In this document: positions 1-8,574 of the stretch, piece by piece | Numbering within the stretch: position 1 is the first letter of the stretch | How the letters are laid out: each line of letters starts with the position of its first letter | From: a virus | Reading direction: 5' to 3' (one strand) | DNA length: 25,797 nucleotides | Virus record (IMG/VR): IMGVR_UViG_3300024273_000600 | Span: 1-25,797 of that record | Made by a program: the position numbers and the translations under genes | Notes under the pieces: generated by a model | What the model was told of the DNA's origin: nothing | What the model saw: the letters and a program-made list of their open reading frames with translations, nothing else | The model's database searches: none

Positions 1-238
1 GTACGAAGGTAAGGAAGCAGCTAATAGGCATCCCCTTGGGCTTCTCTCCCGCAGCTGGAGCATTGCTTAGAATTGGTGAACTAAACATAAACCATTCTTT
101 GCGTAGGTAGTCTTGTAGTCTGCGACTATGTGCCGCATCGGTAGCAAAGCAATCACAGGCACGTTTGAAAGCATCATCAATAGATTCGTTAGGTCGGCAG
201 TAGTGTTTATTTAATAATTCTTTTGCAAAATCAAGCAT
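1..238 (-). CDS. Ribonucleotide reductase large subunit, N-terminal part (cut by window edge)
   Basis: Partial gene running off the left edge; only about the first 79 residues are present. It would reduce ribonucleotides to deoxyribonucleotides for phage DNA synthesis. The recognisable part is the substrate-site segment near residues 52-77, with FSSPILSNA followed by GMPISCFL. This matches the 'SP.LSN...PISCFL' block of reductase catalytic subunits, including the first redox cysteine. The ATG overlaps the stop of the DUF3310 gene (ATGCTTGA), which indicates translational coupling. Whether it is class I or class II (B12-dependent) cannot be decided, because the distinguishing C-terminal parts lie outside the window. 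It sits with MazG-like and DUF3310 genes in a nucleotide-metabolism block. Confidence 0.85.
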   Translation of the reverse strand, partial: MLDFAKELLNKHYCRPNESIDDAFKRACDCFATDAAHSRRLQDYLRKEWFMFSSPILSNAPAAGEKPKGMPISCFLTFV

Positions 239-455
239 TGTATTCCTCTAAGATCATTTCAAGATAGTGAATAGCTTTCTCAATATCCTGTTTTCCATTT
301 TTATTTTTATGCCGACATACATATTTTATAACATTAGCTTCACGATAAGGTAAATTATTTTTTACTATAAATTCAATAGGCTGGATAGGCATAATGTAAT
401 GCTCACCACCAACTTGTTTCATAGTGTAGTGTCCACCATCGTTTTGCTTAATCAT
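231..455 (-). CDS. DUF3310 family protein (T7 gp1.7-related domain)
   Basis: A 74-residue protein carrying the DUF3310 signature: YIMPIQPIEFI, then a block close to 'NVIKYVCRHKNKNG', then 'DIEKAIHYLE'. The domain is common in phages and occurs in T7 gp1.7, reported as a nucleotide kinase. This copy is little more than the domain, so kinase activity should not be assumed. The ATG at 455 overlaps the end of the MazG-like gene, and its stop overlaps the start of the reductase gene, so all three are probably translated together. An internal ATG (residue 12, MKQVGGEHY) is a possible alternative start. Confidence 0.8.
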   Translation of the reverse strand: MIKQNDGGHYTMKQVGGEHYIMPIQPIEFIVKNNLPYREANVIKYVCRHKNKNGKQDIEKAIHYLEMILEEYNA

Positions 456-792
456 ATTTTAAACTCATTTGAGTGTTATCGTTAGCAGCGTCTTTGATAA
501 ATACGCCATGTTCGTTCAAGTATCCTGTGCGGTCTTTAATGTCTTCCCAAGCTACCGCGAAACATTCATTCAAACTTGTGTGTGTTAGCGCAGCAATATT
601 AGTTAGCACTACCAGACAGTCACCAACATCATCTCTAATGTCCCTGCCCTTTGCAATGTTATCTGCAAGCTCCCCCATCTCACTAACAAGTTTTAGAAAC
701 TGTTGGCTTGGTGTTGAGTTTGTTAAGATACCGCGAGAGCGTGACCAGCTAATTACATTGCGTTCATATTCTTCTAAATCGTAGTGTGTCAT
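448..792 (-). CDS. MazG-like nucleotide pyrophosphohydrolase
   Basis: A 114-residue, mostly helical protein with the metal-binding pattern of all-alpha NTP pyrophosphatases: EMGE (around residues 38-41), then DDVGD about 14 residues on, then a hydrophobic helix. The C-terminal 'RTGYLNEHGVFIKD' is also usual in phage MazG-like proteins. Family members hydrolyse (d)NTPs to monophosphates; the substrate here is unknown. It lies between DNA polymerase and DUF3310, with a good ribosome site (AAGGGGATAAT) before the ATG at 792, directly after the polymerase stop at 802. Confidence 0.8.
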   Translation of the reverse strand: MTHYDLEEYERNVISWSRSRGILTNSTPSQQFLKLVSEMGELADNIAKGRDIRDDVGDCLVVLTNIAALTHTSLNECFAVAWEDIKDRTGYLNEHGVFIKDAANDNTQMSLKYD

Positions 793-801
793 ATTATCCC
801 C

Positions 802-2643
802 TTAGTGTGTTTCGGCCCAAGACTTTCCAATAGCAGCTGTGCCTCTAATGGGTATCCTAAACTTTAAATGGTTAGTAACATCGTCAAAGCTAGTCTCAGC
901 TATAGTAGCTACGTCTTTAGCAATGGTTTCGTCACATTCTATCTGTACCTCATCGTGAACATTGAGAACAAACTCATACTGCTCACCTGATTTGTATTTA
1001 GCTTTTAGATTTCGGTCAAGAAAAATTAAATAATATTTCATAACCAGAGCCCCAGCCCCTTGGAGCAAGGTGTTGAGTGCCGAATGAGAGCTCCTAATAT
1101 GGTAGGGAGTTCCGTCCAGCGCCTTGATAGTTTTAGTAGTCTTGTAGACAGTTGCAACCTGATCGATCAGTAGCTTGATAGCTGGTGTACTCTTAAAGAA
1201 TCGTTCCTTAAGTTTCTTACCTTCTACCTCAGAGCCGTTAATTATCTGACCAATCTTGCCATCACCAGCCCCATAAAGAAATGCGTAAATAAATGTTTTC
1301 CCAGTATCGCGCGTAGGTAGTCCAGCAGCTTTCTGGTTTACGCTGTGGATATCGGTTCCGTCTTCCTTCTTGCCACTGTCAACAGCTTTGCCATACTTCC
1401 CGTTATCGAACCTAGCCATATAGTGTGATAGTGTTCGTAGCTCTAGGCCATCAGCATCACAACCAACCAAGACCCTGCCTTTAGGTGCTGAGAATAGCTC
1501 CCTAGCTTCGTGTCCCTTGTAAGCCCTCTCGCTTGGCACTTGGGCCATATTAGGGTTTGAATGCGTACACCTACGGGACACTGCGCCTAGTGTATTAACA
1601 CTTCCATGAATGCGTTGATCGTCTTTGACCATTTTCATCCAAGCATTCTTCCCTTCTGCAAGCTGGCCGATTAGCTTAGTGACGTTAAAGTAATGTGCTA
1701 GTATCTTTCCCTCTTTGAAGTCAAGTTGCTCTAATACTTTCTCGTTTACAATAGGCGTATTGTGTTCTGTAAACTCAGTTGGTTTCCAGTTGTAAACTTC
1801 CTTTAGCCACCGTGCGGTATGTTGTCTGCTACTAGGATTATAATGGATATCAACATAGCACCCCCATTCACCAGCCTCATTGAAGTGGTAGCCTAGGTTT
1901 TCTTGGTTAATCAAGACTTGTGATTTCTGACCATCTTTCTTAGTAGCTATTTTAGGATAGGTTTTAGGCATCCAAGTTTTTAGTGGTGTAAATACTTTGA
2001 ATAGTTCTAGCTCTGCTTCGTCAACTTCCTCTAGGAGTTCAACGTGTAGCTTCTGAGCCTTCTCAATATCAAACCAAACTCCGTACTTCTCTTGTCTGTT
2101 GATGATCTTAGCAAACTCATGCTCAAGCCACATAGCCTCATCAGTTAGTCCACGACTCTCTAATTTTTCGAGTAGAGCGTATGTTACCTCAGAGTCTTGT
2201 CGGCAGTATTCAACCATCTCAGGTGTTAGTATATCCCACTGTTCCTCATATTCACCTTTCAGCTTACGAAGTCTATAACCCCAAGCCTTTAGACCGTGAC
2301 CACCTTTAAACTTAGGTGGTATTGATTTACGATTAGCGTCTGCCATCAACATATTTGGGTAAGCTAGTCGGCTCATTAGGAGTGTATCCAAGCAAGCTTT
2401 GTATGTCCACTTAGGAAATATTTTTTCAATAGCTGGGATATCGTAGTTGATAATATTGTGACCAATGATAACATCAGCTTCGCTTAGAACAGCTAGACCT
2501 TGTTGCAGCGTACCATCAGACCCTTCAATATTTTTAGACGTATATACTTTTGTAGCACCATCATCGACTTTGATGGAAATACAATGGATTTTTTTTAATT
2601 CGTAATACAGACCATTAGCTTCAATATCAAAAATCGCTCTCAT
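802..2643 (-). CDS. T7-type family A DNA polymerase with 3'-5' exonuclease
   Basis: The replicative polymerase, 613 residues (T7 gp5 is 704). Exonuclease motifs: DIEAN (D6, E8), HN....D (H62-D68), YCRQD (D150). Polymerase motif A is DADGLELR (about 396-403), motif B is RDTGKTFIYAFLYGAG (445-460) and motif C is HDE (563-565). The NPSSRQH segment (269-275), IHGSVN and the ending GKSW.ETH are strongly T7-like. The thumb insertion that binds thioredoxin in T7 is present but about 25 residues shorter (about 219-268), so use of host thioredoxin is uncertain. The start ATG (2643) overlaps the end of the primase-helicase by 17 nt, and the gene is followed closely by MazG-like. Confidence 0.97.
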   Translation of the reverse strand: MRAIFDIEANGLYYELKKIHCISIKVDDGATKVYTSKNIEGSDGTLQQGLAVLSEADVIIGHNIINYDIPAIEKIFPKWTYKACLDTLLMSRLAYPNMLMADANRKSIPPKFKGGHGLKAWGYRLRKLKGEYEEQWDILTPEMVEYCRQDSEVTYALLEKLESRGLTDEAMWLEHEFAKIINRQEKYGVWFDIEKAQKLHVELLEEVDEAELELFKVFTPLKTWMPKTYPKIATKKDGQKSQVLINQENLGYHFNEAGEWGCYVDIHYNPSSRQHTARWLKEVYNWKPTEFTEHNTPIVNEKVLEQLDFKEGKILAHYFNVTKLIGQLAEGKNAWMKMVKDDQRIHGSVNTLGAVSRRCTHSNPNMAQVPSERAYKGHEARELFSAPKGRVLVGCDADGLELRTLSHYMARFDNGKYGKAVDSGKKEDGTDIHSVNQKAAGLPTRDTGKTFIYAFLYGAGDGKIGQIINGSEVEGKKLKERFFKSTPAIKLLIDQVATVYKTTKTIKALDGTPYHIRSSHSALNTLLQGAGALVMKYYLIFLDRNLKAKYKSGEQYEFVLNVHDEVQIECDETIAKDVATIAETSFDDVTNHLKFRIPIRGTAAIGKSWAETH

Positions 2644-4255
2644 CGTTGCCCTCTGTCTGTTCTATCTCGAACTCTTCATCTAGTTGGTGGACGATACCAG
2701 TGTCTTTGTCGTATAGAAAGCCCACTGTCTTGCCCGTAGCGGCCCCACTGAAACGATCCTTAAGTACCCTGATAAGCCCCTTGTTGCGTTCTATGGGGTC
2801 TTCGTGCAAAGTGTTACGCTCGATACCAAACATCGCATAGGCCCACCGCATGATAGCCCTAGAGCCTGTAAACTGCCCTTGCTCCGTAGTGCCACCAGCT
2901 TCGTGACTTGGCCCAGATTTAGGTGGGTTCAAGTGTGATACTAGCAGCACCCAAATGTCGAGCTCTTTTGCAATCCCAGCTACTTCGGCCATCAGTGCAT
3001 CCAAGTTCCTACGTTCATCTGTAGCATGGGCATTTAGTGCAGTAAGGTTATCAATGTAAACAATACGACATCCGTAGTTGTGGTACATATATCGTATTTT
3101 ATCGCTTATAGTAGTCCAGTCATTACTGCCGAAATTATCAAACATAAACAAGTTATCTTGAAAGCTTGTGACAGTTGCAATTAGCTTATCTTTGTCTGGG
3201 TTAGCATTTGGTAAGTGGTAGTGGATACCATCAACCTTACCAGCTGCCCGTAGTAGTGTTTCTTTAGTTGATTGCTCAAGCATAAAGGTAGCAACTTTCC
3301 AGCCCTCTTTTAAGTCAAAAGCTAACTGGCTCATAACGAAGTCTGTCTTGCCTACACTTACACCAGCACCAACCACAACAACCTCACCAAACCGTCTGCC
3401 ATACAACATACTCGTTAGTTTGCTGTAGCAATACGGAAAGCCAATTTCGATAGGCTCTGCGACTGAATCAATTAAGTCTAAAGGTCGAACAATGTCATCT
3501 GGTTGGTATCTCTCAGCATTGTAAAACGCATTCACAACACCAGCTTTACCTTTGTAGACCAACACATCACTTGCATCTTTGTGATCTGGGTGACGTATAA
3601 TACGCACCTTGTCAGCAGGGAGAATGGTTACGCATTCTGCTACTGCTTGTCTACCAGCTTCATCGTTATCGAACCAAAGATAAATTTCTTCGTGTCCTGT
3701 TAGCCATTTTAGTTGTTGGGCTATCTCTTTCTTAGCTGAGTTACTACCGCCTTTAACGCTAACAACAGGATATTTTCCATCGAATGCTGTTGCGACTGAT
3801 AAGGCATCAAGCTCACCCTCTGTAATCACAACCTTCTTACCTGTACCACCCCATAGCTGTTGACCGAATAGAGTTGCATCCTTAGTATCACCAATAAACT
3901 TAAAAGTTTTGTCGGGATAGCGTAGTTTTTGTGCAACAATTTCTTTTTCATCATTGAAGTAGTTGGCAATGTGGCACATAACTCCATACTTATCCTGACC
4001 TATACCATAGCGATACTGTCTGGCAATAGTATCAGGTATCTTTCGCTTGGCTAGTGCCTGATATTCGTATGTTAGTAAGTCCATTCTATTGCCCCTTGTC
4101 CTAGTTGTTACGGTAAGTGTCGCATCGTCATCCTTTGTCCACTTACTACAGGCAAAGCAAAAATGGGTTCCGTTTGAGTAGCTGGCATTAGCATCTGAGC
4201 TGCCGCAACTACCGCATGGGCCGTGATGTAGGAACTGACTTTCTTCATTAATCAT
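2627..4255 (-). CDS. T7 gp4-type primase-helicase
   Basis: A bifunctional replicative primase and 5'-3' helicase. From the chosen start it is 542 residues. The N-terminal zinc ribbon has C14, C17, C33 and C36 (CGSCGSS...HFCFAC, close to T7 gp4A). The TOPRIM domain has EGELDA (146-151) and WFDNDEAGR (194-202). The RecA-like helicase has Walker A GAGVSVGKT (296-304), Walker B IVYIDN, SHLNPP, and a QFTGSRAIMR/GIERN block. The C-terminus is acidic and ends in SDF, like the T7 gp4 tail that docks on the polymerase. The start at 4255 (MINEE) is preferred because GAGG lies 6 nt upstream; ATGs at 4261 and 4273 are alternatives. The gene overlaps the small 56-aa gene. Confidence 0.96.
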   Translation of the reverse strand: MINEESQFLHHGPCGSCGSSDANASYSNGTHFCFACSKWTKDDDATLTVTTRTRGNRMDLLTYEYQALAKRKIPDTIARQYRYGIGQDKYGVMCHIANYFNDEKEIVAQKLRYPDKTFKFIGDTKDATLFGQQLWGGTGKKVVITEGELDALSVATAFDGKYPVVSVKGGSNSAKKEIAQQLKWLTGHEEIYLWFDNDEAGRQAVAECVTILPADKVRIIRHPDHKDASDVLVYKGKAGVVNAFYNAERYQPDDIVRPLDLIDSVAEPIEIGFPYCYSKLTSMLYGRRFGEVVVVGAGVSVGKTDFVMSQLAFDLKEGWKVATFMLEQSTKETLLRAAGKVDGIHYHLPNANPDKDKLIATVTSFQDNLFMFDNFGSNDWTTISDKIRYMYHNYGCRIVYIDNLTALNAHATDERRNLDALMAEVAGIAKELDIWVLLVSHLNPPKSGPSHEAGGTTEQGQFTGSRAIMRWAYAMFGIERNTLHEDPIERNKGLIRVLKDRFSGAATGKTVGFLYDKDTGIVHQLDEEFEIEQTEGNDESDF

Positions 4256-4418
4256 ACTCATCCTCTTCAACAAAAGAATTAACTAAGAATGTCTCTTCAT
4301 TTAAAAATTTATCATAACCGCGTAGTGCTCTATCATATGCCTCTGCCCTTGTTAGGCTACTGTCCTCATACATTAGGTCAGATACACGATCACGAATGTA
4401 GTCCTGTTTATTCATCAT
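4248..4418 (-). CDS. Small acidic protein between resolvase and primase-helicase
   Basis: A 56-residue reading frame opening with tandem ATGs (4418 and 4415) that overlap the last codons of the RusA-like gene, and ending inside the ribosome-site region of the primase-helicase. It begins MNKQDYIRD and ends VEEDEYD. It is predicted helical with a strongly acidic C-terminus. The two-sided 4-11 nt overlaps are typical of a genuine coupled gene. No family recognised. Confidence 0.7.
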   Translation of the reverse strand: MMNKQDYIRDRVSDLMYEDSSLTRAEAYDRALRGYDKFLNEETFLVNSFVEEDEYD

Positions 4419-4812
4419 TTAGCACCTCAATTATAACGTCACATCTTGGATTCTCCTTATCAACACCACCAAATTCATAGCGTATCTCGCTCACGAAATG
4501 GTAGTTATCATCCTCAAGGATATTAAATTCAACCAAAGCATCATGGGTAAACTTTGTGACTACGCTTCCCACATTATCAATATCGAAGGCTCGTTTAGTT
4601 GGGTAATAAATTATATACGTCACCCGACACACCCCCACTACTGGCTTTAGTTTTCTAATAACCTCTGCTACTTCAATTTTAAACAGCTTCTTTAACTGGT
4701 TGTTAAGTTGAAACTGCCAATTCCTATAGCCGTTGAGGTTGAGATAGTAAGTTTTCTTTTTTACTAACCCAACCTCTAGCTTTATAGGCACACTAAATGC
4801 CTGTTTCTCCAC
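4408..4812 (-). CDS. RusA-like Holliday junction resolvase
   Basis: 134 residues. The segment around residues 75-100 reads DIDNVGSVVTKFTHDAL followed by ILEDDNYHF. This is the RusA signature of acidic residues (D, D, then DD) around a conserved helix with Lys. RusA enzymes are dimeric nucleases that cut four-way junctions. It occupies the slot of T7 gp3 endonuclease I, so it probably resolves branched concatemers before packaging. It starts with GTG at 4812, overlapping the SSB stop (TAGTG). The N-terminal line FSVPIKLEVG...KYYLNLN-like matches phage relatives, which supports that start. Confidence 0.85.
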   Translation of the reverse strand: MEKQAFSVPIKLEVGLVKKKTYYLNLNGYRNWQFQLNNQLKKLFKIEVAEVIRKLKPVVGVCRVTYIIYYPTKRAFDIDNVGSVVTKFTHDALVEFNILEDDNYHFVSEIRYEFGGVDKENPRCDVIIEVLNDE

Positions 4813-5444
4813 TAGAAATCTGTTTCTTCATTGAAGTTATGGTAGGATTGCGAAGTGTTGGACTCAAAGCCGTCCTCTTCCTCGAACCCATCATCGTTGC
4901 TACCAAAGCTAACAAGCTCAATGATCTGCATTTTAGTCCAAATCATACTAATGCCTACCTCTTTGGTATTTGCCATCGTGTAGGGATTGGCGTAGGCAGC
5001 ACAGCGAATGATCGAACCATTACCAACTAGCGGCACAGGGCTCACAACCTCTTTCTTAGCGTCCACAACCACAACACGGTCTTGTTGGCCTGTCTCTGAG
5101 CGTTTGTCGATATCTTTCAGCTTGAGCTTTAGGATAATCATACCAGTTGGTGCGCCATCTTGGTCAAACTCAGGTGTGCTAACAGCCCTTGGTTGATACT
5201 GAGCACCTTTAGCTCCCATCGACTCTTTGGTTTCAGCAAGCGCCACATCGCGTAGTTGCTCTAGTTTATCCAAGAAAGCCAAAACGGAAGGGTCGTTTGG
5301 GTCACACACCAATGAGGTTGAAAACTCACCATCTGCATTATATTTACGATCAGGTTCTACTACCTTACACCACATAGCCTTACCTTTAGGTGTTACTACG
5401 TTCATGCCTTTTACTGCGAAAGGTTTAGTTGGTTTCATAGCCAT
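4812..5444 (-). CDS. gp2.5-type single-stranded DNA-binding protein
   Basis: 210 residues, the size of T7 gp2.5 (232). Features: an early conserved block 'GKAMWCKVVEPDRKYN', a central OB-fold-like stretch, and an acidic low-complexity C-terminus (about 180-210) ending ETDF. The aromatic acidic tail is the known docking element of gp2.5 for DNA polymerase. Role: coats ssDNA and coordinates the replisome. It has a clear ribosome site (AAAGGAG) before the ATG at 5444 and its own promoter-like region upstream (5485-5540). It is followed by the resolvase with a 1-nt TAGTG overlap. Confidence 0.9.
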   Translation of the reverse strand: MAMKPTKPFAVKGMNVVTPKGKAMWCKVVEPDRKYNADGEFSTSLVCDPNDPSVLAFLDKLEQLRDVALAETKESMGAKGAQYQPRAVSTPEFDQDGAPTGMIILKLKLKDIDKRSETGQQDRVVVVDAKKEVVSPVPLVGNGSIIRCAAYANPYTMANTKEVGISMIWTKMQIIELVSFGSNDDGFEEEDGFESNTSQSYHNFNEETDF

Positions 5445-5487
5445 TTGTTTCTCCTTTAAATAGCTTTAAGTTCTTATAGTATAAACT

Positions 5488-5516
5488 ACTATAGTTATCT
5501 TAGTAGTAATAGTCAA
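5488..5516 (-). promoter_or_regulatory. Promoter region of the SSB/replication operon
   Basis: Reading the minus strand, TTGACT (5516-5511), a 17-nt spacer and TATAGT (5493-5488) form a good sigma70-type promoter (5/6 and 5/6). The 15 nt at 5488-5502 also match 15405-15419 at 12 of 15 positions (AGATnnCTATAGT core), so the same DNA may instead be a promoter for the phage RNA polymerase with +1 G at 5489. Either reading gives a leader of about 45 nt to the SSB start. Confidence 0.6.
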
Positions 5517-5520
5517 AATA

Positions 5521-5539
5521 TCTTTAAGATTCTTAAAGA
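5521..5539. repeat. Perfect inverted repeat 3' of the RNA polymerase gene
   Basis: TCTTTAAG, loop ATT, CTTAAAGA: 8-bp arms immediately upstream of the -35-like box of the SSB promoter. On the minus strand it is followed by TATTTT, so it could be a weak terminator for the RNA polymerase transcript or a binding site. One arm plus TA equals the decamer unit of the array at 15474-15523. Confidence 0.5.
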
Positions 5540-5570
5540 GAGTTCAACTAGAATGTCGTTTCTTTTAAAG

Positions 5571-8099
5571 TTAGCTAAAAATATACTCACTTTCAGTAAC
5601 TTCATTTAGGTTTAGCGTATTAATCATTATACTGTCAACAGGTTTTTCGAATTTAGGATGGACTTGATTAATAAACTTCTTTAGAGGCTCACATTCAAAT
5701 AATTCAATATATGCCTCACGAACTCGTTTGTTTAAATTCTCAACAAAAGTAATAGGAACACCATAGCTATCATGTATTAGGTGAAAGTCAATACAACCAT
5801 CTGCTTTTAATTTAGCTACAGTATGGGAAAGCAAAGTTGCGTCAAGACTATGGATGAAATTTGGTGCTATACCATTAATCATTTTAATCTGATGTAGCTC
5901 AGTTACTGCTTTCCTAATAGACAGTTTACCGATTGGTGTGGTTATCCTTTCAAGCTTTGTATTGTGTATTTTCTGTAGGACAGGAAAGTTTGTAATAGGT
6001 GTGGTAAAGAATACCCACTTACCGTCCCTCACAACGTCCTGTGTGACCTCTTTGAGATATTCCTGACCTACCCTAGCTCCTTTCACTACATCCGCTATAG
6101 CGCGGTCGTTGAGCTCTGTAAGAAGCTTTGCTACTAACCACGTTTCACCTACCCAAAATCTCTTATTATCATTTTCCATATCAGATAGTTCAATTTTAAG
6201 TTGTTCGTACATCCCAAAGCGGGTGACTGAGTATGGTTGGGTCATTGTATTACGTTTGGTTAGTTGTCGAGTGATCTTACCCTTGATACTATCAGCAATA
6301 GCTTGCGTTGATACCTCATGTTTTATTTTATCAGAGGTTTTATAAGATAGCGTCTTTGGGTAATCACCAGCATAGAGGTAGCCATTTACTTTCTTAGCTA
6401 CTTGGTCATAGATATCATTCCTATCCTTCCCAATTACATTAACAGCCTTTGCACCATCAGCATCCCTAAGTAATCCTGAGTATATTTGGATACCACTACA
6501 GGTAGCGTCAAGAGCTATTGGAATATGTGAGCGAAAACTAACACTGTCCGAAAGATAATCGCTATACTCAAAGCACCAAGCGAGGTAAAGATAAGGATCG
6601 TCAGCGCCTTTCCAATACCGCTGTCCTTTGATCGGGTCGTTAGCGATTTCTCTGATTTCATTAGTTTTCTCCTTTATCTTTTGAACTCTTATATCATATG
6701 GGTCTTTGTCGAAACCAAAGCAATTAGCCCCATGTATTAGAAATAAGCGTAGTTGTTCTGGTGTTTCAATCTTGTAGCCCTTTTTAAATTCCAACAGCGC
6801 CTTAACTTCTGACCCCCCTTGTGGCTGTAGGTGCTGTTGGATTGGATAAACCCTGCCTCTAAAGTCATATTGATAGCTGAAAAAGAATTCCTCCTCTTCT
6901 AAGTATTCACGGGCATTGAATAGAACCAAATCTAGCATAATAGCTTTACCCATATTAGATAGGATTAAATCCTTTTGGGTTTCAATATCCTTGAAGTACT
7001 TTCGCGTCATCTTCTTGTCTTTAGGCAGTCCTTTGTAAGAGCCTTCGGTATTTATCTCCCCATAGTTGTGGATGTTAATAAAGTCTTCTGGGTCTTTCTT
7101 CTCGTTATAGGGCAACTTTCCAAGTAAGTAAGGATTGTTAGGCATTGCTTCGGGATCAAGTATGTTATCACGAAACACTTTATTCATCACCCCATAGACC
7201 CTACTATTAATACGCCAAGGCGTTGATTGCATAGTATTTAGCAAGTCGTAGACCGCAGATGTATCAGAGTTCTTAAAGAAGCCTTGTAGCAGAGCCTTAG
7301 AGCCTGTACGGCACTTAATGATTGGTAGTTGGTAGATAGCTTTGTTGTGATAACCACCGCTTCCATCAAACGATACCCAATCAGTTGGCTTAACTATAAG
7401 TATTGGAAACTTACGATAGTCTGCTAGTAATTTCTCCCTAGATTGCAAGACCATTCTAAAGCATTCTTCGGTGTAGACTATATAGTGTGCTCTCCTCCCT
7501 TTGCTGTAAACTACTTTAGTTTCTATAATGTTACTACCACTTTTTACTACTAAGTCTAGCAATGTGCCAGCTAGGTAGGTTGTAACATCATCTAAATCAG
7601 AATCGACTAAGCTTGCTTGGCGTTTGACAATCTTAATTTTCTCACGCCTCCTAAAGGTTTCGCTCCTAGATTTAAACCGTTTGTCAACAAAAGCCCCAAA
7701 GGTGCTATCATCACGATCAAGCCTACGAACTAAAATGCTATCGTAGATTGATCTATTTATTTGCTTGACAAGGGATATAGTAGGAACGTGAACATCACGG
7801 CTAATACTCCTGACAATAGTTGCAATAATAATAAAAGCTAGGTCTTTAGGTGATTTGTAGAATTCTATAGCAACAATATCACGGGCAATTTTCATCTTAC
7901 CTCTGATATCTCTATCAAAATATTCCATAATCTTTTCGGCTAGTAAGTTAATGCTATGAATAAGGATTAAGCGTCCCTCTGCCAATTCATCTGCTTGACC
8001 AGCCTTAATTCTGCTTTTGATTTCCTTCATTAACCTTTCGTAGCTATAGTCATTTGCGTCCATCTCAAGCTTTAGTTGTCGGTCAAGTATGTTAAGCAT
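5571..8099 (-). CDS. T7-type single-subunit RNA polymerase
   Basis: 842 residues (T7 gp1 is 883); transcribes the middle and late phage genes. Catalytic Asp in LDATCSGIQ (D531; T7 D537), Lys in RQLTKRNTMT (K615; T7 K631), Tyr in QPYSVTRFG (Y623; T7 Y639), second catalytic Asp in HDSYG (D777; T7 D812). GRVYPIQQHLQPQGG (about 415-429) and GIAPNFIHSLDA match conserved T7 blocks. The protein ends ESEYIFS, equivalent to the essential T7 C-terminal foot (FAFA). A ribosome site (AAAGG) precedes the ATG at 8099 in the 5-nt gap after the glycine-zipper gene. Promoter specificity is unknown; see the motif at 5488 and 15405. Confidence 0.98.
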   Translation of the reverse strand: MLNILDRQLKLEMDANDYSYERLMKEIKSRIKAGQADELAEGRLILIHSINLLAEKIMEYFDRDIRGKMKIARDIVAIEFYKSPKDLAFIIIATIVRSISRDVHVPTISLVKQINRSIYDSILVRRLDRDDSTFGAFVDKRFKSRSETFRRREKIKIVKRQASLVDSDLDDVTTYLAGTLLDLVVKSGSNIIETKVVYSKGRRAHYIVYTEECFRMVLQSREKLLADYRKFPILIVKPTDWVSFDGSGGYHNKAIYQLPIIKCRTGSKALLQGFFKNSDTSAVYDLLNTMQSTPWRINSRVYGVMNKVFRDNILDPEAMPNNPYLLGKLPYNEKKDPEDFINIHNYGEINTEGSYKGLPKDKKMTRKYFKDIETQKDLILSNMGKAIMLDLVLFNAREYLEEEEFFFSYQYDFRGRVYPIQQHLQPQGGSEVKALLEFKKGYKIETPEQLRLFLIHGANCFGFDKDPYDIRVQKIKEKTNEIREIANDPIKGQRYWKGADDPYLYLAWCFEYSDYLSDSVSFRSHIPIALDATCSGIQIYSGLLRDADGAKAVNVIGKDRNDIYDQVAKKVNGYLYAGDYPKTLSYKTSDKIKHEVSTQAIADSIKGKITRQLTKRNTMTQPYSVTRFGMYEQLKIELSDMENDNKRFWVGETWLVAKLLTELNDRAIADVVKGARVGQEYLKEVTQDVVRDGKWVFFTTPITNFPVLQKIHNTKLERITTPIGKLSIRKAVTELHQIKMINGIAPNFIHSLDATLLSHTVAKLKADGCIDFHLIHDSYGVPITFVENLNKRVREAYIELFECEPLKKFINQVHPKFEKPVDSIMINTLNLNEVTESEYIFS

Positions 8100-8104
8100 A
8101 AAGC

Positions 8105-8563
8105 TTACCTTTCGAAGTCTAACTTATATTGCACACCATCAAGTGTGAAGGACATTACACTATGGCTGTAAACACGATGTGTATTGTAGGTGTAGTAAGT
8201 CTCATTGGTGCAATCTCCTTGCTCCTTACGATAGCCAACAATGACATTCTCTGTCCTGTTAGCGTCAGCTGCAAACATACCACCAGCTAGAGCACCGAAC
8301 GCAGCGCCGTTATCCTGACCCGTCAGACCCTTGCCAAGCAGTCCACCTATGATAGCCCCGCCTAAAACATCACTACCCCTTGTCTGGCGCTTACGTTGCT
8401 CGTAGATAGGCACATCAATCTCTTTGCATATCCGCTTAGTCCTTGGTGTACGCTGCTCCTCACTCTTATACACATGGTGGACTGATGTTGAGCCCACAGG
8501 TTCGGCTAATATAGGTGTTGTTAGGCCCATTACAATAGCGATAGGCAAAATAACTTTAATCAT
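8105..8563 (-). CDS. Secreted glycine-zipper protein
   Basis: 152 residues. Residues 1-20 form a classic signal peptide (MIKVIL...TTPILA followed by E) with no lipobox cysteine. A basic, cysteine-containing stretch follows, then a glycine-zipper segment around 67-98 (GGAIIGGLLGKGLTG, then GAAFGALAGG). This resembles the Gly-zipper of 17-kDa surface-antigen-like proteins, and the rest is a Tyr-rich tail. Such zippers usually insert in or associate with membranes. It lies between phoH and the RNA polymerase gene with short gaps and a good AGGAG ribosome site, so it should be made early and exported to the envelope. A role such as blocking superinfection or altering the envelope is only a guess. 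Confidence 0.75.
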   Translation of the reverse strand: MIKVILPIAIVMGLTTPILAEPVGSTSVHHVYKSEEQRTPRTKRICKEIDVPIYEQRKRQTRGSDVLGGAIIGGLLGKGLTGQDNGAAFGALAGGMFAADANRTENVIVGYRKEQGDCTNETYYTYNTHRVYSHSVMSFTLDGVQYKLDFER

Positions 8564-8574
8564 CTTGTGTTCTC

